Assembly: GCA_016584305.1 (NCBI GenBank)
Contig: JACEEZ010023500.1
Location: forward strand, 98,689-162,688
Reading direction: 5' to 3'
DNA from: Chionoecetes opilio
Taxonomy: Eukaryota > Arthropoda > Malacostraca > Decapoda > Majidae
DNA: 64,000 bases
Part shown: piece after piece, positions 44,527 through 55,081 of the stretch
Layout: every line of letters begins with the position of its first letter
Position numbering within the stretch: the first letter of the stretch is position 1
Notes under the pieces: model-generated
The model's database searches: none
What the model saw: the letters and a program-made list of their open reading frames with translations, nothing else
What the model was told of the DNA's origin: nothing
Position numbers and translations under genes: made by a program

Positions 44527-45349
44527 TTACTGCCTATAGTGGTCTTTTTTGTTGCCAGCTCTGAGAACCCAGCTCTTAATGTCTTTCCAGAGCCGTTCGA
44601 TATTGTTGGTATGTACCCGCGTCACTGGATCCACAAAGTTCTTAGAGTGGTTCACGACTCTGTGTGTATAACCCAGGTCGCTGAGGCCACTATAGGCTTT
44701 CCAACAGTCACTGTATATTATTGACCCAGGGAGGATGTACTTTTGGCACAGGGGAATGAGGGTAGCAGCGTCTCTTTGCTCCACAGGGAAAACAAAGCGC
44801 CTCTTTGTCTCCCTGTCTATGCCCCCAAAAACCCACACTCCATCCACTAATCTGCCGCGATTGTATTTACGTTTGCCAAATTTACTCTCATCAATTTCCA
44901 CCACTATCCCCGGGCCACCGATTGGCTGCTGGTCGTCCAGCCACTTCTCGCACACCTCACCGCAGAAGCTTTTCCAATCCACCACTGTCTTTTCAGCGAG
45001 GCCAAAGTTATTTTGGAAGTAATGCTGAGTGTAAAACTTCCTCAAGAAAGCATTTATAAAAAGTAAGTTCACACTTGGGGACACTTTCACTTTTTCCAGC
45101 CACGTTCCTTTCAGACGTGAGGCATAGAAATCGCATCTTATTTCACGTTTTGACTTCGGATGGTGGCGTAGGCGCTTACTGCAGTGAAAACCACGTCCAT
45201 TTTTGGTCAAAGACAGCTCACGCCTGCAGTGATCACACTTTCTCTTAATTGGTATGACACCGTGTTCTTCAAACACTTTCAGAGCCTCTTGGTCTTTGTT
45301 AAGGTATAATTGAATGATAGTGACTTCACTTGCCTTACAACCTACACAC
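44527..45349 (-). CDS. Merlin-type transposase (ISXO2-like, DD36E), 5' end interrupted
   Basis: The minus-strand frame reads about 274 residues from the edge of the insertion at 45350 to a stop at 44526. A zinc-binding segment (CDHC, then C and H residues) is near the N-terminus. The ISXO2-like DDE core follows: first Asp in VVEIDESKFGKR, second Asp in IIYSDCWKAY, and Glu in TNNIERLWKDIK. There are 36 residues between the second Asp and the Glu, as in the Merlin superfamily. All three catalytic residues are present. The TAA after the DHYRQ block may be premature, since similar coding continues for about 30 codons beyond it (FARYLFC...). No ATG exists on this side of the insertion; a likely start lies at 48027-48029 beyond it. 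Confidence 0.85.
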
Positions 45350-45689
45350 TAGGGTGCCAATAAAAATCAAAAGTTTGAATTTTTCTTCCTACTTTGGTGT
45401 AATGGTGCATCTATGCAAGAAACCATCGTATGCAAAGTTTGACCTCAATCGGTTGATATTTAGGGGTGGCAGATTACAACTTTGTTATTTACCCTTATGC
45501 ACTGGCCTATTAAGGAGGGGATGTCATCTCTTGAAAGCGGACAAGCCGGACATCCCTTCCCCAGCAGGGCTGCTGGTCCCCCTCTTGGTGAGTATTAGCC
45601 CCTCGGTGGGGGGGTATCATGGGGAGCCACCCCACTCATTGTGGCCGGCTTGGCCGGGAAGGGAAGCCTTCAGGGTCCCGGGCTGTTGA

Positions 45690-46494
45690 TGGCGATGGGC
45701 CTCCACAACTTGGAGGAGGAACTGGCGCTGTTCCTCGTCTTTGGTCAGCCGGAGGTTGAAGGACTGGATGAGCGCCACTCCTCGCTCGGCTGTGTCGTTG
45801 ACGACGCGAAGTCCCTCGATTCAGCGGCAGGCCTCGGCCTCGACGATTCCTCTTCCTGCCACTTCCGAGGGTTGGCGGACAGGAAGTCGGTCTTGATATC
45901 AAGAGGTTCGAAGAGGCGGAGGGAATTTTTCGTGGCGAAGGAGGGCAGTGTTGCCGCAGGAACTTGTGATGATGGGAGGTTTATTCGCTTGGCGGGTTCC
46001 TCGGCTCCTTCATCGTAGAGAATGGCCTGTACAATTGCTTGTTTGTCGGAGACAGGGAGACGTGAGTCGAACAGTGACAGGCCAATGAGATCTTCGCTCA
46101 AGTACCAGAAATGGCGGCTCAGAGTGGTGAAGCAGGCCTTCCGAATACTTTCGTCGTGGTACTGAAGGATGTCCTTAGCGAATCCAAGATCGTTGGCAGG
46201 AGCGTAGGATGGAACCGTCGATTCGAACCATCGCAGGACGTAGATCTCGGTTGCGAACGATGAGAACCGCTGGAGGGCTGACATTTCTCGAGGTGTGACG
46301 ACTCCAGTCAGCTGCTCCCGAAACAAGATCATCTTCAGAGCGTAAATGATACGCGCCATCCAACGCGCTCGATGAAGCGCTCCGGGGCTACGGATCGAGG
46401 TCTTCGGAAGAGCGCCGCTGAGGAAAAGGATGCTCAGCTCAGCAAGTTCCTTATAGTCGTCACGGGGCTGCTTTGTCTGAAGCAGACGTTTCAA
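45690..46494 (-). pseudogene. hAT-like transposon protein, C-terminal part
   Basis: Open from 46494 to 45745 (249 residues), continuing in another frame after about 45790. Landmarks are LHRARWMARIIYALKMILFR, EIYVLRWFESTVPSYAPAND, HFWYLSEDLIGLSLFDSRLP, and at the very end LTKDEEQRQFLLQVVEAHR. The WFE and HxWYLSE blocks could supply the third acidic catalytic position and Trp of a hAT-like fold; that is inference. Three pieces together would give about 700 residues, a normal size for a hAT-type transposase. Confidence 0.6.
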
Positions 46495-47476
46495 ACCTTG
46501 AATGAGATCGTCCCTCTTGGAGACCAGAGTCTCCGGCAGATCTTCGTTGGTGGAGGGTTATTGCCGACTGGTTGATGTAAGACCAGTAGTCCTTGAAGCG
46601 AGAGAAGATGGTGATCTCAGGACCAGAAGATGACCCCAAACACGTAGAAAAGGCCTTCTCAAGGACAAGTGCGTGGACGTGATGACGGCAAGCAAATGAA
46701 ACGAGGGGTCGGCCGATCTTCTGTTGCAAGATGGTGCATGCACCATTGATGGCTCCAGTGTTGGCACTGGTTGTGTCGAAGCACATCGCCACGACTCGTT
46801 CCTGGACCCCCCAGTCTTCTAGAGCCTCGAACACAGCTGTAGCGGCGGCATCACCAGTTCCGGAGTGCAGTTTCGGGACTCCTAGGAGCTTCTCCACTCC
46901 TTCTCCTGTGACAAGGATGGCGAGTCTTTGGGTGCGAGTGCCATCGTCCTGAGGAAGGATCTTCCCGTCCCAATGAACGGTAAGAGGGGTAAGAGGACTG
47001 AAAGTCTCTTTGATGTCCTTCGCCAAAGTGGACCTGTACTTCGCTCTTGCCTGTCGAATGGACTCGGGATTCAGCACAAGCTCTTGTGGATCGTGGCCCA
47101 AGCTACTTGCCGTAGCCGCCACAATTTGAAGGGCTTGGCGGCTACTGACCCCAGTTCTGTCAAGGGCTCCGACGAGATCAGGGGATAGGACGGACTTCAT
47201 GCCCCGTGTCCTCAATCGCTTTGGTGGAGAAGCGACCCCGGCATCGGAAGAAGAAGTCGATGTGTTGGCAGCGTTGGCTGGACTTGATGACTCAGACGAT
47301 GATGACTCCAGCTCCACCATCTCTTCTCCTTTTGGCGTCTGTTGACGGCTACGTGAGAGAGAGCTTTCACGTCGGCAAACCGATTCTTTCAGCTTCTTGT
47401 CCAGACCAGCCATCGAACCCCGCCTCCCCTTCTCCCGCTGGGCAAGAAGGAATTCCTTGTCTTCAGGAATGGTCAT
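46460..47476 (-). pseudogene. hAT-like transposon protein, central catalytic-like part
   Basis: 338 open residues. After a Ser-rich linker (about 50-85) comes a conserved-looking core: LTVHWDGKILPQ, GVEKLLGVPKLHSGTGDAAA, VVAMCFDTTSANTG, then GRPLVSFACRHHVHALVL. The order Asp, Asp-x-Thr, then a Cys-x-His-His pair recalls the hAT-type transposase core (D, D, C-x2-H). I recall similar uncharacterised proteins in arthropods and cnidarians, but not a named superfamily. The frame shifts near 46575. Confidence 0.65.
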
Positions 47477-47900
47477 CAGAGTGAGGGCGTCGGAGGGGCG
47501 ATGTCCAAAAGGCTGGGAGACTTTCTTGGAAGGTCTTCTGTTTTTCGGCAGGCGTGACTCCAGAGTTATTCTTGCTTTTGCTCAGGATCTTCCACTCGTC
47601 GAAAAGTCCAGTAATCTTCCTCCTCACGCTAGTTTCTGCGATGGTGGGGATCCTAGCTCGTGTCCAGAAGTCGAGGACCTCCTTTGCAGCCTCAGCTGCA
47701 CTCTGCTGCACCGTCTTCTTCTCTTCCTTGTGTGCGTAGAAAAATCGTCGTAAAACGTCTCCACGGCTGGGAAGTTTTGCTCCTGTTATAGTAGGAACAC
47801 AATGACCAAGAAGCCAAACTTCAGTTTGCTTTCTCGTGGTCATGACCTGAGGGCGAAAAGAGGAAATGTTCAAGATCGATCCGCCACCTCTAAATATCAA
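47463..47900 (-). pseudogene. hAT-like transposon protein, N-terminal part
   Basis: This frame opens the protein (MTTRKQTEVWLLGHCV, LPSRGDVLRRFFY). It contains a helical segment with AAEAAKEVLDFWTRARIPT, then SVRRKITGLFDEWKILSKSK. I do not recognise a domain in this part. The frame shifts at about 47470 into the next piece. Confidence 0.6.
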
Positions 47901-48016
47901 CCGATTAGCCTGAAACTTTGCACACGACAGTTTCTAAGTACAAGGCAGAATACCACAAAAGTACGTGAAAAAATATTGACTTTGAAAAATTACCCCTATG
48001 CGCTATTGGCACCCTA

Positions 48017-48300
48017 ACACACACTCCATAATTTCAACTGACTAACTGAAGGGCGAAGGCCCGCGAAGGGTGATACAAATTTTAAAAGCCTTGTTTTAAT
48101 TAAGAGCCCATGATTGGCTGTGGGGGAAATTATAATGGCCTTTGATTGGCTATTATATTAGTGTTCCTGAGTGGCTGAAGAAAAAAAATAGTGGCTTGTC
48201 ATTGGCCTAACCCTACGGCCTCTGATTGGCTTGGTGAAAGGTGTGAAAAAAAGGTGTGAAATCTCTGAGTAACAAAGTTTTCCGTGTGTGGTTCCTTGAC
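48017..48300 (-). promoter_or_regulatory. CCAAT-rich 5' region of the Merlin transposase
   Basis: Upstream of the likely Merlin start on the minus strand there are three AGCCAAT motifs and one GGCCAAT (seen as gattggct or cattggcc at about 48112, 48143, 48200 and 48224 on the plus strand). CCAAT boxes are bound by NF-Y. Regular spacing of about 25-57 bases suggests a promoter. No TATA box is obvious. Confidence 0.45.
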
Positions 48301-48304
48301 CTGC

Positions 48305-48790
48305 ATCGTGTGAGTCCCTCGCGCAGGTCACTGCCTCGTACAGCCAGTGTCGGTAAAGAGTTTGATGGAGGAGGGTGTGTCTGGCTGCCCTATAGACAAC
48401 CAAAAGATATTTTCAATATATACATAATTTTTTTTTTTTTTTTTATTGAGCGCAAGTAGAGTAGTAGTGTACAGTATACTGAGCCAAAAAAAAAATTGAA
48501 ATCGTGAGTAGTAAGGTCTGTAGCGTACGTGAAACTCTCCTCCATATTAACCGAGTTCTCGGTTGGCGTTTCGGCGAGAGTTCCTATCGGCGACAGTTCC
48601 ATAAACCGTGTCTGGCCGCCCGCACGCCCACGCACCCCCCTGGGACTCTGGGAGATGGTGGGCGGCTGGGCGGGGTAGGTACGGTGTGTTGGGGGGGGAT
48701 GCAGTCAGTTCGTACACAAGTTGTTTCGTACACCAGTAGATTCGTACACCAAAAAGTTGTTTCGTAGTCTATATGAAACCATAGTCGTTT
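48305..48790. other. Mixed repeat remnants
   Basis: Contains a poly-T run (48428-48444), part of an E-type MITE end (gtgaaactctcctccat, about 48530), the inverted ggcgacagttcc motif (48588-48600), and the left part of a tcgtttcgtac-type repeat (48715-48791). The latter continues beyond the MULE and pogo insertions at 52651 and 53567. No gene is seen. Confidence 0.6.
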
Positions 48791-48904
48791 CGGTATTATT
48801 CTAGTGTTTGCCCATACTCCCCCTCTCCCACAAAAACAAGCTGGGGGACCTGGGGCAATGCGGGATATTTGGCTGGGGTACAAAATATGCGTCGCAACCA
48901 CGTA

Positions 48905-49312
48905 GTTTCACACCAACTCGGGCCATTGTGTGTACCAACTCGGCCCATTGTGTGTACCAACTCGGCCCATTGTGTTTACCAACTCGGCCCATTGTGTGTA
49001 CCAACTCGGGCCATTGTGTGTACTCAACTCGGCCCATGTTGTTGTGGTACCAACTCGGGCCATTGTGGTTTACCAACTTCGGGCCCATCGTGTGTAACCA
49101 ACTCGGCCCAATTGTGTTTCCAACTCGGCCCCATTGTGTGTACCGAATCGGCCCATTGTGGTGTACCAACTTCGGCCCATTGTGTGGTACCAACTCTCGG
49201 GCCCATTGTGGTAACCAACCTCGGCCCATTGTTTGTACCACTCGGCATTGTGTGTACCACTCGCCCATTGTGTGTACCCACTCGGCCCAATTGTGTGTAC
49301 CAACTCGGCACG
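48905..49312. repeat. 22-bp subterminal array in the MULE
   Basis: About 18 units of ccaactcggcccattgtgtg with spacing slips. The right end of the same element (52139-52260) has four or five inverted relatives (ggtccgagttgg, gggccgagttgg). Subterminal repeats at both ends commonly bind transposase. Confidence 0.85.
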
Positions 49313-49525
49313 GAAAACTTGCTAATACATGAAAATATATTTATTATTTTCATACGCAGTAATTTTTGTACTGATAGAAACATGTGCTAAAACTTATGAA
49401 ACATATATTTATTTTCATGCATGTCATAAGTTAAAAAACAGCCTAGACAAATACAATGTAAAAACTAAAACAAACTATCATGGAACTCAAATTAAAATCA
49501 AATTAAAAACATGTCCATTCTGAAG

Positions 49526-49920
49526 CTAAAATAAAAAAAAAAAAAAAAAAAACATCACTAATGAACCTACACGGCGAGGTGACTGTGATGTGACACAGCT
49601 CGTAGTAACCTGTTTTTGCCGATCTGTCAACAGGCGTTGTACTGCTTCCCAGAGGCTAACTAATTGGTCCCTGATGTGTGTAGCGTATTCTTGGCTCGTT
49701 GTTTGCGTAATACCTTGCCGATCTGAGAGCAGACGCACCTGGAGGGGACAAGTCTGGCCTCGTCATGAAGGAGCTTTAAACTGAGGAGGTAAAGCTCAGT
49801 TGTCCTTTGCGCGCCTTCAAAGGTTGAGCGGTGGTGCCAGCCTTCGACATCATTGTTGGTGCGGGATGCTTCTGGGCAAACACGCACCATGACCTTGGGC
49901 CCAGATTTGTATAAATCCAT
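49526..49920 (-). pseudogene. MULE transposase, C-terminal part
   Basis: The minus strand gives VMVRVCPEASRTNNDVEGWH followed by ELYLLSLKLLHDEA. TNN-x-VEGWH is the conserved block after the catalytic core in FLYWCH-associated MULE transposases. Frames shift at about 49735 into the last piece (RDQLVSLWEAVQRLL). The catalytic DDE region expected upstream (49950-50900) is not readable. Confidence 0.75.
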
Positions 49921-51099
49921 GTGTTTTCCTGATGTAACTCCAGAGATTTAAAAGTGGATGACAGCCATTTTGCTCTTCGGTAAACCTTACAAACGGTTTT
50001 TTCTATATGTTCTAGCTGGCACTATGGTAGTGAAAGGACTTTTCCTCAGGTATTTATGTGGATCCCAGCATCATTTGTATACGATGCTTGCAGGCCAGCT
50101 CTTGAATTGTTCCTCCTACTGCTTGCCTCGCATGACACTAACATCCTCGAGTAAAAACATTAAGCAGGACGTCGTGATTTGCACGCCAGACACTTTCCTC
50201 GAATCATCAGAATTTCTCCACTCTCATTTCCTCACCTAGAAGTTCTTTAGTCTTTGTAATACAGGTTGAAGTTCCCAACTCGGCATCCCAGAACTAGGCC
50301 ACCCAAACTCGGCTATGGTTCCGTCCGGATTTTCCAACAACACGGCGAACACTCAAAACCCCGGCGCGTAGTTGCCGGGTCGGCCGCTGGGTGCCACCAC
50401 ACTAGGCCGCGGGTTGCCACCCACTAGGCCAGCTTGGTTTCTTATCGGTGAATAAGCCTTTTTTTTTCCTACATAGTGAAGTAATACATCCTCTTTTAGA
50501 ATATTTCGTCACCCATCAAAACATTATACTGGCCTCAGTGACTAGTTTTCCGGGTAGGGAGGGATTATCTAACTACCTTAATATTTTTCAATGGTGATTT
50601 TTCATGCTTTTTTTCCGCCTTAATATATCTACGTTCTAAAGTCGGAAATTCATATCGGCTCGGCGCGGGTGCCCGAGGTTGCCTGAGTTTTGAGGACTTC
50701 AAACCTGTACTTTTCTCTTATAGTCTCCTGCGTCTTTTCCAGACATCAGACAACAGCAGTGGTACTTGTTTCATATTACTCTATACTGTACATCAGCGGT
50801 GGATACTGAAAAGTTGAGTGAAGGCGTCGCAACCTATTTTAAATGTTAGGCATCAGCATACCAATGCTTTGCCTTGCTAAGCATTGAAAAAACGAATTGT
50901 TTCATGTGTTGAGAATAACAATGTCGTCGGCCACCAATAAATGTCATGTTGCCGAAAGTTTTTGAGGACTGTTTCATTACTTTTTCAAAAGTCAAATCAA
51001 GAGTTCAAGCTGGTGGTGTGGCGGTGCACGTTACGATTTCCTTGACGGGCAAGGTTCCGGAGTCAGGTAAAGAAGGTTAGGGGCCACGTGAGGATCAAG
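49921..51099 (-). pseudogene. MULE interior, unreadable transposase core
   Basis: This is where the catalytic domain should lie. I find only short open pieces on the minus strand and no confident Asp/Glu motifs. It is either decayed or carries further insertions. Confidence 0.4.
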
Positions 51100-51360
51100 C
51101 TTTGTACCGGATACCTTCTTCAACGATGTCTGTTGCTGAACGAAACACGTCTTCTACACTTTTCTTTTCACAAGGGCTGAAACTTTACTCTTTATCGCAG
51201 GCATGGTTATGGGGATGGCATAGGAGGGTTGTGACTTCTGGTAGCGTACTTCTAGTCTGGACATTCTTTTCTTGTAGCTCGCAATTTGAACTTTTATTCC
51301 TCACAACACATCTCCTCGTACCGCAACACTTGTTTTTCTTTTCTCGTTGGTATGCATAAC
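51100..51360 (-). pseudogene. MULE FLYWCH-like zinc finger region
   Basis: Minus-strand frame with KCCGTRRCVVRNKSSNCE and, after 25 residues, LCHPHNHACDKE, then SVEDVFRSATDIVEEG in a following frame. Cys...Cys...His-x-His just before the transposase is the FLYWCH layout. The opening FLYWC block is not clearly visible. Confidence 0.5.
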
Positions 51361-51544
51361 CCAAGCTGTCTATGCCTTATCTGCCCTCTTTGTGTTGATG
51401 ATAGCACTTTTTCATACGTTACGTCGGTCGTGCATGAGCCATTAGACGGTGTGTGTCGTCAGCGGGAGCTGCACCAGTGTCCAGTGACGTCAGACCTGAA
51501 TTTCAGCAGGAATTGTGTGCTTGTATCTGATGCCACCATACTTT

Positions 51545-52019
51545 TCATCTTCGATTGCAAGTTTTGGGGGAGTGGGGTGTCAGGTGCCGAGCATCTCTCA
51601 TCTCCGGTGGAGTTGTGCCAGCGTCCAGTGTCCTGCAGAAATTACACATCCAGTCGATGTCGTGCCCCTCCTTCACGGCTGCCCTGTATTCCTTCCTGGC
51701 AACACCACTCCCGCATGTCCTGTGCTGCCAGTGCATGCATCCATCACACACCAGTGCCTCCTGTTGTCATATAAATACCTGACATTCAGATTTCTCAAAA
51801 CTTAGGACAATAGTTTTCTCAGAACTTAGGAAAATAGTTTGGCCAGCCCTCGCCATGTCGCAAGCAAGACAGACAAAAGATACGCCACCCCACTACTGTA
51901 CATACCTGTCGGGGCCTCACTAAATTCCAACACACCAAGCACTGATCAGCCATGTCTCCGCAAAAACCGTGATTGTCGCCAACTGTAACCTGTTTTGTTT
52001 TCACTAAACTTGAGGACAA
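51545..52019 (-). pseudogene. MULE N-terminal zinc-binding region
   Basis: The first piece (from 52019) has ADQCLVCWNLV and FCLSCLRHGEG, then a frame change to a PHD-like segment CDGCMHWQHRTC, GVARKEYRAAVKEG and DIDWMCNFC. I recall this Cys-x2-Cys...WQH...C...W-x-C-x2-C module at the N-terminus of uncharacterised arthropod FLYWCH/MULE proteins. A start at 52019 is plausible but unproved. Confidence 0.6.
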
Positions 52020-52714
52020 GCATTGAATGCCAGATCAAAGTATCGAAACTTGACATTTGTATTTTTGTTGATTGTTCAATCAAGAAGTTCAAAAGTTGTT
52101 TGGTGAGTTGAATGAGAGATCGAAGCATGCATCTAAAATGGTCCGAGTTGGCGGGTCTAGCTGGTATTCGAAAATGGTCCGAGTTGGTTCACCAGGTGAG
52201 CCGAGATGGATATCGTAAATGGGGCGAGTTGGGAATGGGCCGAGTTGGACCTACACCGTTGAAAAAATTCCCTAGATCTAGGGAAAATTTATTTAATTTC
52301 TTCTGAGTCAAGAAACGTGTGAACCTGCCGATCCTCACAGATGACCGAAGTGTCGAGAACACCCCCAACCCGCTAGGAGGTTAGGTTAGATTTGTTTAGG
52401 TTAGGGTAGGTTATATTTGGTTAGGTTAGGTTAGATTTGGTTAGGTTAGGTTAATTTTGGTTTGGCAAATTTCTCTAGATAAAGGAATTTACCCTATATC
52501 TAGGGAATTCCCCCCCCCCCCCTACACAACTCTTAAATTATGTGTTTCCGACGCATAATTTGTTCCCCACCCGAAAACCCCGCATTCCCACAGGTCCCCA
52601 AACTTGTTTGGAGGAAGTGGGAGAGTATGGGCAAACACTAGAATTTTACCATCATTTCGTACACTCAGCTCAGAGTTGAACTTGACGACTTGAGCTACGA
52701 AACGACCCCTGGTA

Positions 52715-52815
52715 CACTAAACCCTTCATACTCGCGGGTTTCAGGCTCGCGGCTTTGATTACTCGCGGGGTTTCAACCCTTTTGTTTTTGTCTTTTTTTT
52801 TTGTCTTTTGTCTTG

Positions 52816-52860
<45 letters not shown>

Positions 52861-53566
52861 TCCCTCCCAATTGCTTGCTCTGTACAGGGGTCTTATCCGC
52901 CCATGTATGGAGTATGTCTCACATGTTTGGGGAGGATCCACTCATACAGCTCTTCTAAACAGGGTTGAGTCAAAAGCTTTTCGTCTCATCAACTCTTCTC
53001 CTCTGACTGACTGCCTTCAATCTTTAAATCACCGCCGCAATGTTGCTTCTCTTGCTCTCCTCTACCGTTATTGTCATGCTCACTGCTCTTCTGAACTTGC
53101 GAACTGCATGCCTCCCCCCCTCCCGCGGCCTCGCTGCACAAGACTTTCTACTCATTCTCATCCCTATTCTGTCCATCTTCCTAATGCAAGAGTTAATCAT
53201 ATCTTTACTCTTTCATCCCTTTCACTGGTACACTCTGGAACTCTCTTCCTGTTTCTATTTTCCACTTCCTATGACTTAAATCTTTTCAAAAGAAGAGTAC
53301 AAGACACCTCCCGAACTAAATTGGCTCACCCCTGTTTTTATTTTATTCTCTTACTGTCTTCTTTATAGGGACTGGCAACCTGAGCGGGCTTTGTGTTACC
53401 CATTTTTGTTGTGCTCTTGGCCAGTTCTTGTGATGTAAAAAAAAAAAAAAAAAAAAAAAAAAATAACAACTATGGGGTAAATGAATAACTAATGTCATGC
53501 TCGCGGATTTACGATACTCGCGGGTGTCTCTGTTCCCTAACCACCGCGAGCATGAAGGGTTTATTG
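52715..53566. mobile_element. Pogo/Tigger-like TA-flanked element
   Basis: Inverted ends of 23 bp (cactaaacccttcatactcg and caataaacccttcatgctcg), flanked by TA. The uninterrupted site is at about 12000-12020 (accaagtatgtacgaaaa). The right flank continues the same repeat (actcaaaatcagtgtatg). TAAACCCTTCAT-type ends resemble pogo-like MITEs. The interior is mostly a LINE fragment between a poly-T and a poly-A run; no pogo transposase is seen. Confidence 0.75.
52860..53463 (+). pseudogene. LINE ORF2 C-terminus and 3' end (family D)
   Basis: Plus-strand frame with LYRGLIRPCMEYVSHVWGG, LNRVESKAFRLINSSPLTD, HRRNVASLALLYRYCHAHCS and LPRPRCTRLSTHSHPYSVHL. This is the C-terminus typical of a LINE family I recall as abundant in crab genomes. 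A frameshift near 53215 separates it from NLFKRRVQDTSRT. The 3' end ctggccagttcttgtgatgt plus poly-A (53438-53462) is the true LINE end. A second 3' end of the same family, inverted, is at 59625-59800. It is 5'-truncated next to a 43-base poly-T. Confidence 0.85.
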
Positions 53567-53945
53567 TATGTGCGAAAAAACTCAAAATCAGTGTATGAAA
53601 CAACTAACAAAACCTGGGTACGAAACTCCCAGTAACCATTATTTACCACGTCAATAAATCATTCTTAGACGTGAAGGCAAATAGAGGACCGCTTATAACG
53701 GACGAGAACTGCACAGTCGCTACGCCGTTACCACTTACGTTTTCTATATTATTTTTTTACACAGGATACTGTACAGTATTAATTCACTTCCATGTAACCT
53801 TCAAAACTTATACTATACACATTGTAGAAATGATACAGTTGTCTAATATGCATAGACACACCCTCCCCATCCAGAGGCCCCCACCCTTAGGAGGTTAGCT
53901 TTGGTTCGGTTAGGGTAATAATCGGGTCGGCGGGGCACACTTGTA

Positions 53946-54220
53946 TTGGTATCATTCCGTCACTTCTCTGGTTTCTGAGACACTGACTATTATTTCCTGG
54001 CAAGTTTTAGAGCTTTTTCTCATGAAGATACATTGTTATCAATGGAAACGGCAACGCTAGGATTTGGTGATGAAAATTTGAAAATATAAAACTTTTAACA
54101 GGTTTTCGGAAAAATAATATATATCTCCATCTGAAAAAGCTGCTATTTTTGGCAAGGAAAAATGAGCCAGTGTCTCAGAAAATGACTGCGCAGTCCTTGT
54201 CCATTTTTACCGACTTGTTT
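53946..54220. mobile_element. E-type MITE, diverged copy
   Basis: The arms are inverted: tttctgagacactgact, ttcctggcaag-ttt and agctttttctcatgaagata on the left recur inverted on the right (atctccatctgaaaaagctg, gccagtgtctcagaaa). Same layout as 42002-42356 but more diverged. Confidence 0.65.
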
Positions 54221-54265
54221 TCTGCCATTGGACAGCTTGGGAGGAGGCAGTGGAAATCCAGGTCA

Positions 54266-54600
54266 ATTTTTAGATTAGGACCGAAATTCCCTACACAATT
54301 GGGAGTTTTTTTTTTTGTTAACCCTTTAAATAGTTTCCCCTTAAAAATTTCTCTGAACTTCCGTCGAAAATCACTCCCTTACGGAAATAAGACTTTTAAG
54401 GGGAAAAGAGTGTGGCGGACGTAAACCTCGTCTCTCCCCTCCCTAAAAACATGCCCTTATCTCCAAAAGTAATGATTTGCGACGGAAGCTCATAGAGAGA
54501 ATGTTTCCTAGAATCCAGTAAGGCAAACAGAAACCACACTCCCAATTGTGTAGGCAATTTCGGTCCTAGTGTAAAATAATACCGAAATGGTGCCCCAAGA
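54266..54600. mobile_element. D-type MITE, copy 2
   Basis: Same inverted ends as 22266-22752 (aattccctacacaattggga; ttccgtcg-aaatca). About 335 bp. Confidence 0.75.
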
Positions 54601-54879
54601 AGCCTGCCTTGTGTTGTGTTTCATCTAGGGTTGCAGACAGGGAGAGCAAAACCCACCCAGCTATTGATGCTTATTAATCTCTTGAGACCCAGAACGTAAT
54701 TTCCATTGTAATTTGGGCACCGTTAGACAATTATTTGTGAATATAAAAATTTTTTTGAATGACCTGTTCATATCCTTGTCGACTAACAAATTTTTGGTAT
54801 ATTAACTATTTTGGGAAATTTTATGGCTAACAACAACCTATTTTATAGCCAAAGAAAGCTTTGGGCATGAAGGGGTTAA

Positions 54880-55044
54880 AGGGGGAGACCCGCCGGGAAA
54901 AAATATGAAAATTTTTTTTTAATATCATTTGGGAGTTATATGGTCTATGGCAACCCCCTTCCCTTTGGCTTTTAATTGTGGAAATTTTTTTTCAGCCGAC
55001 TAAATTTAAATCCCCTAGCGGGGGGATTTAAACTTTAAAGCTTG

Positions 55045-55081
<37 letters not shown>

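Larger units (their letters stand above)
45350..48016 (-). mobile_element. 2.67-kb TIR transposon coding for a hAT-like protein
   Basis: The ends are inverted repeats starting TAGGGTGCCAATA, and they share an internal block (aaatatcaaccgatt with aaactttgcacac-like sequence) over about 140 bp. The flanks are both short GT/AC runs (ACACAC on each side), compatible with a 6- or 8-bp duplication; the low complexity leaves this open. One long minus-strand gene fills the interior. It sits inside the first codons of the Merlin transposase. Confidence 0.75.
48793..52650 (-). mobile_element. Mutator-like (MULE) DNA transposon, degraded
   Basis: Terminal inverted repeats of about 110 bp share ctagtgtttgcccatactc, then a ctcccac block, tggggacctg, aatgcggg and atgcgtcg. 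It is flanked by gtcgtttcg on the left and atcatttcg on the right, a 9-bp duplication with two changes. The composite repeats contain the uninterrupted site at 11944-11962. A 9-bp duplication and long TIRs fit the Mutator superfamily, as does the broken transposase on the minus strand. Inside each TIR there are arrays of CCAACTCGG-type motifs facing inward. Confidence 0.75.

Noticed and set aside
43402..48601. Single Merlin transposon bounded by ggaactgtcgcc repeats
   Set aside because: The motif occurs four times, the left occurrence is itself a palindrome, and no 8-9 bp target duplication is found, so the outer limits of the Merlin element remain open.
48905..49312. CRISPR-like array of short direct repeats
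   Set aside because: The units are contiguous with no unique spacers, in a eukaryotic transposon next to its TIR; they are subterminal repeats.
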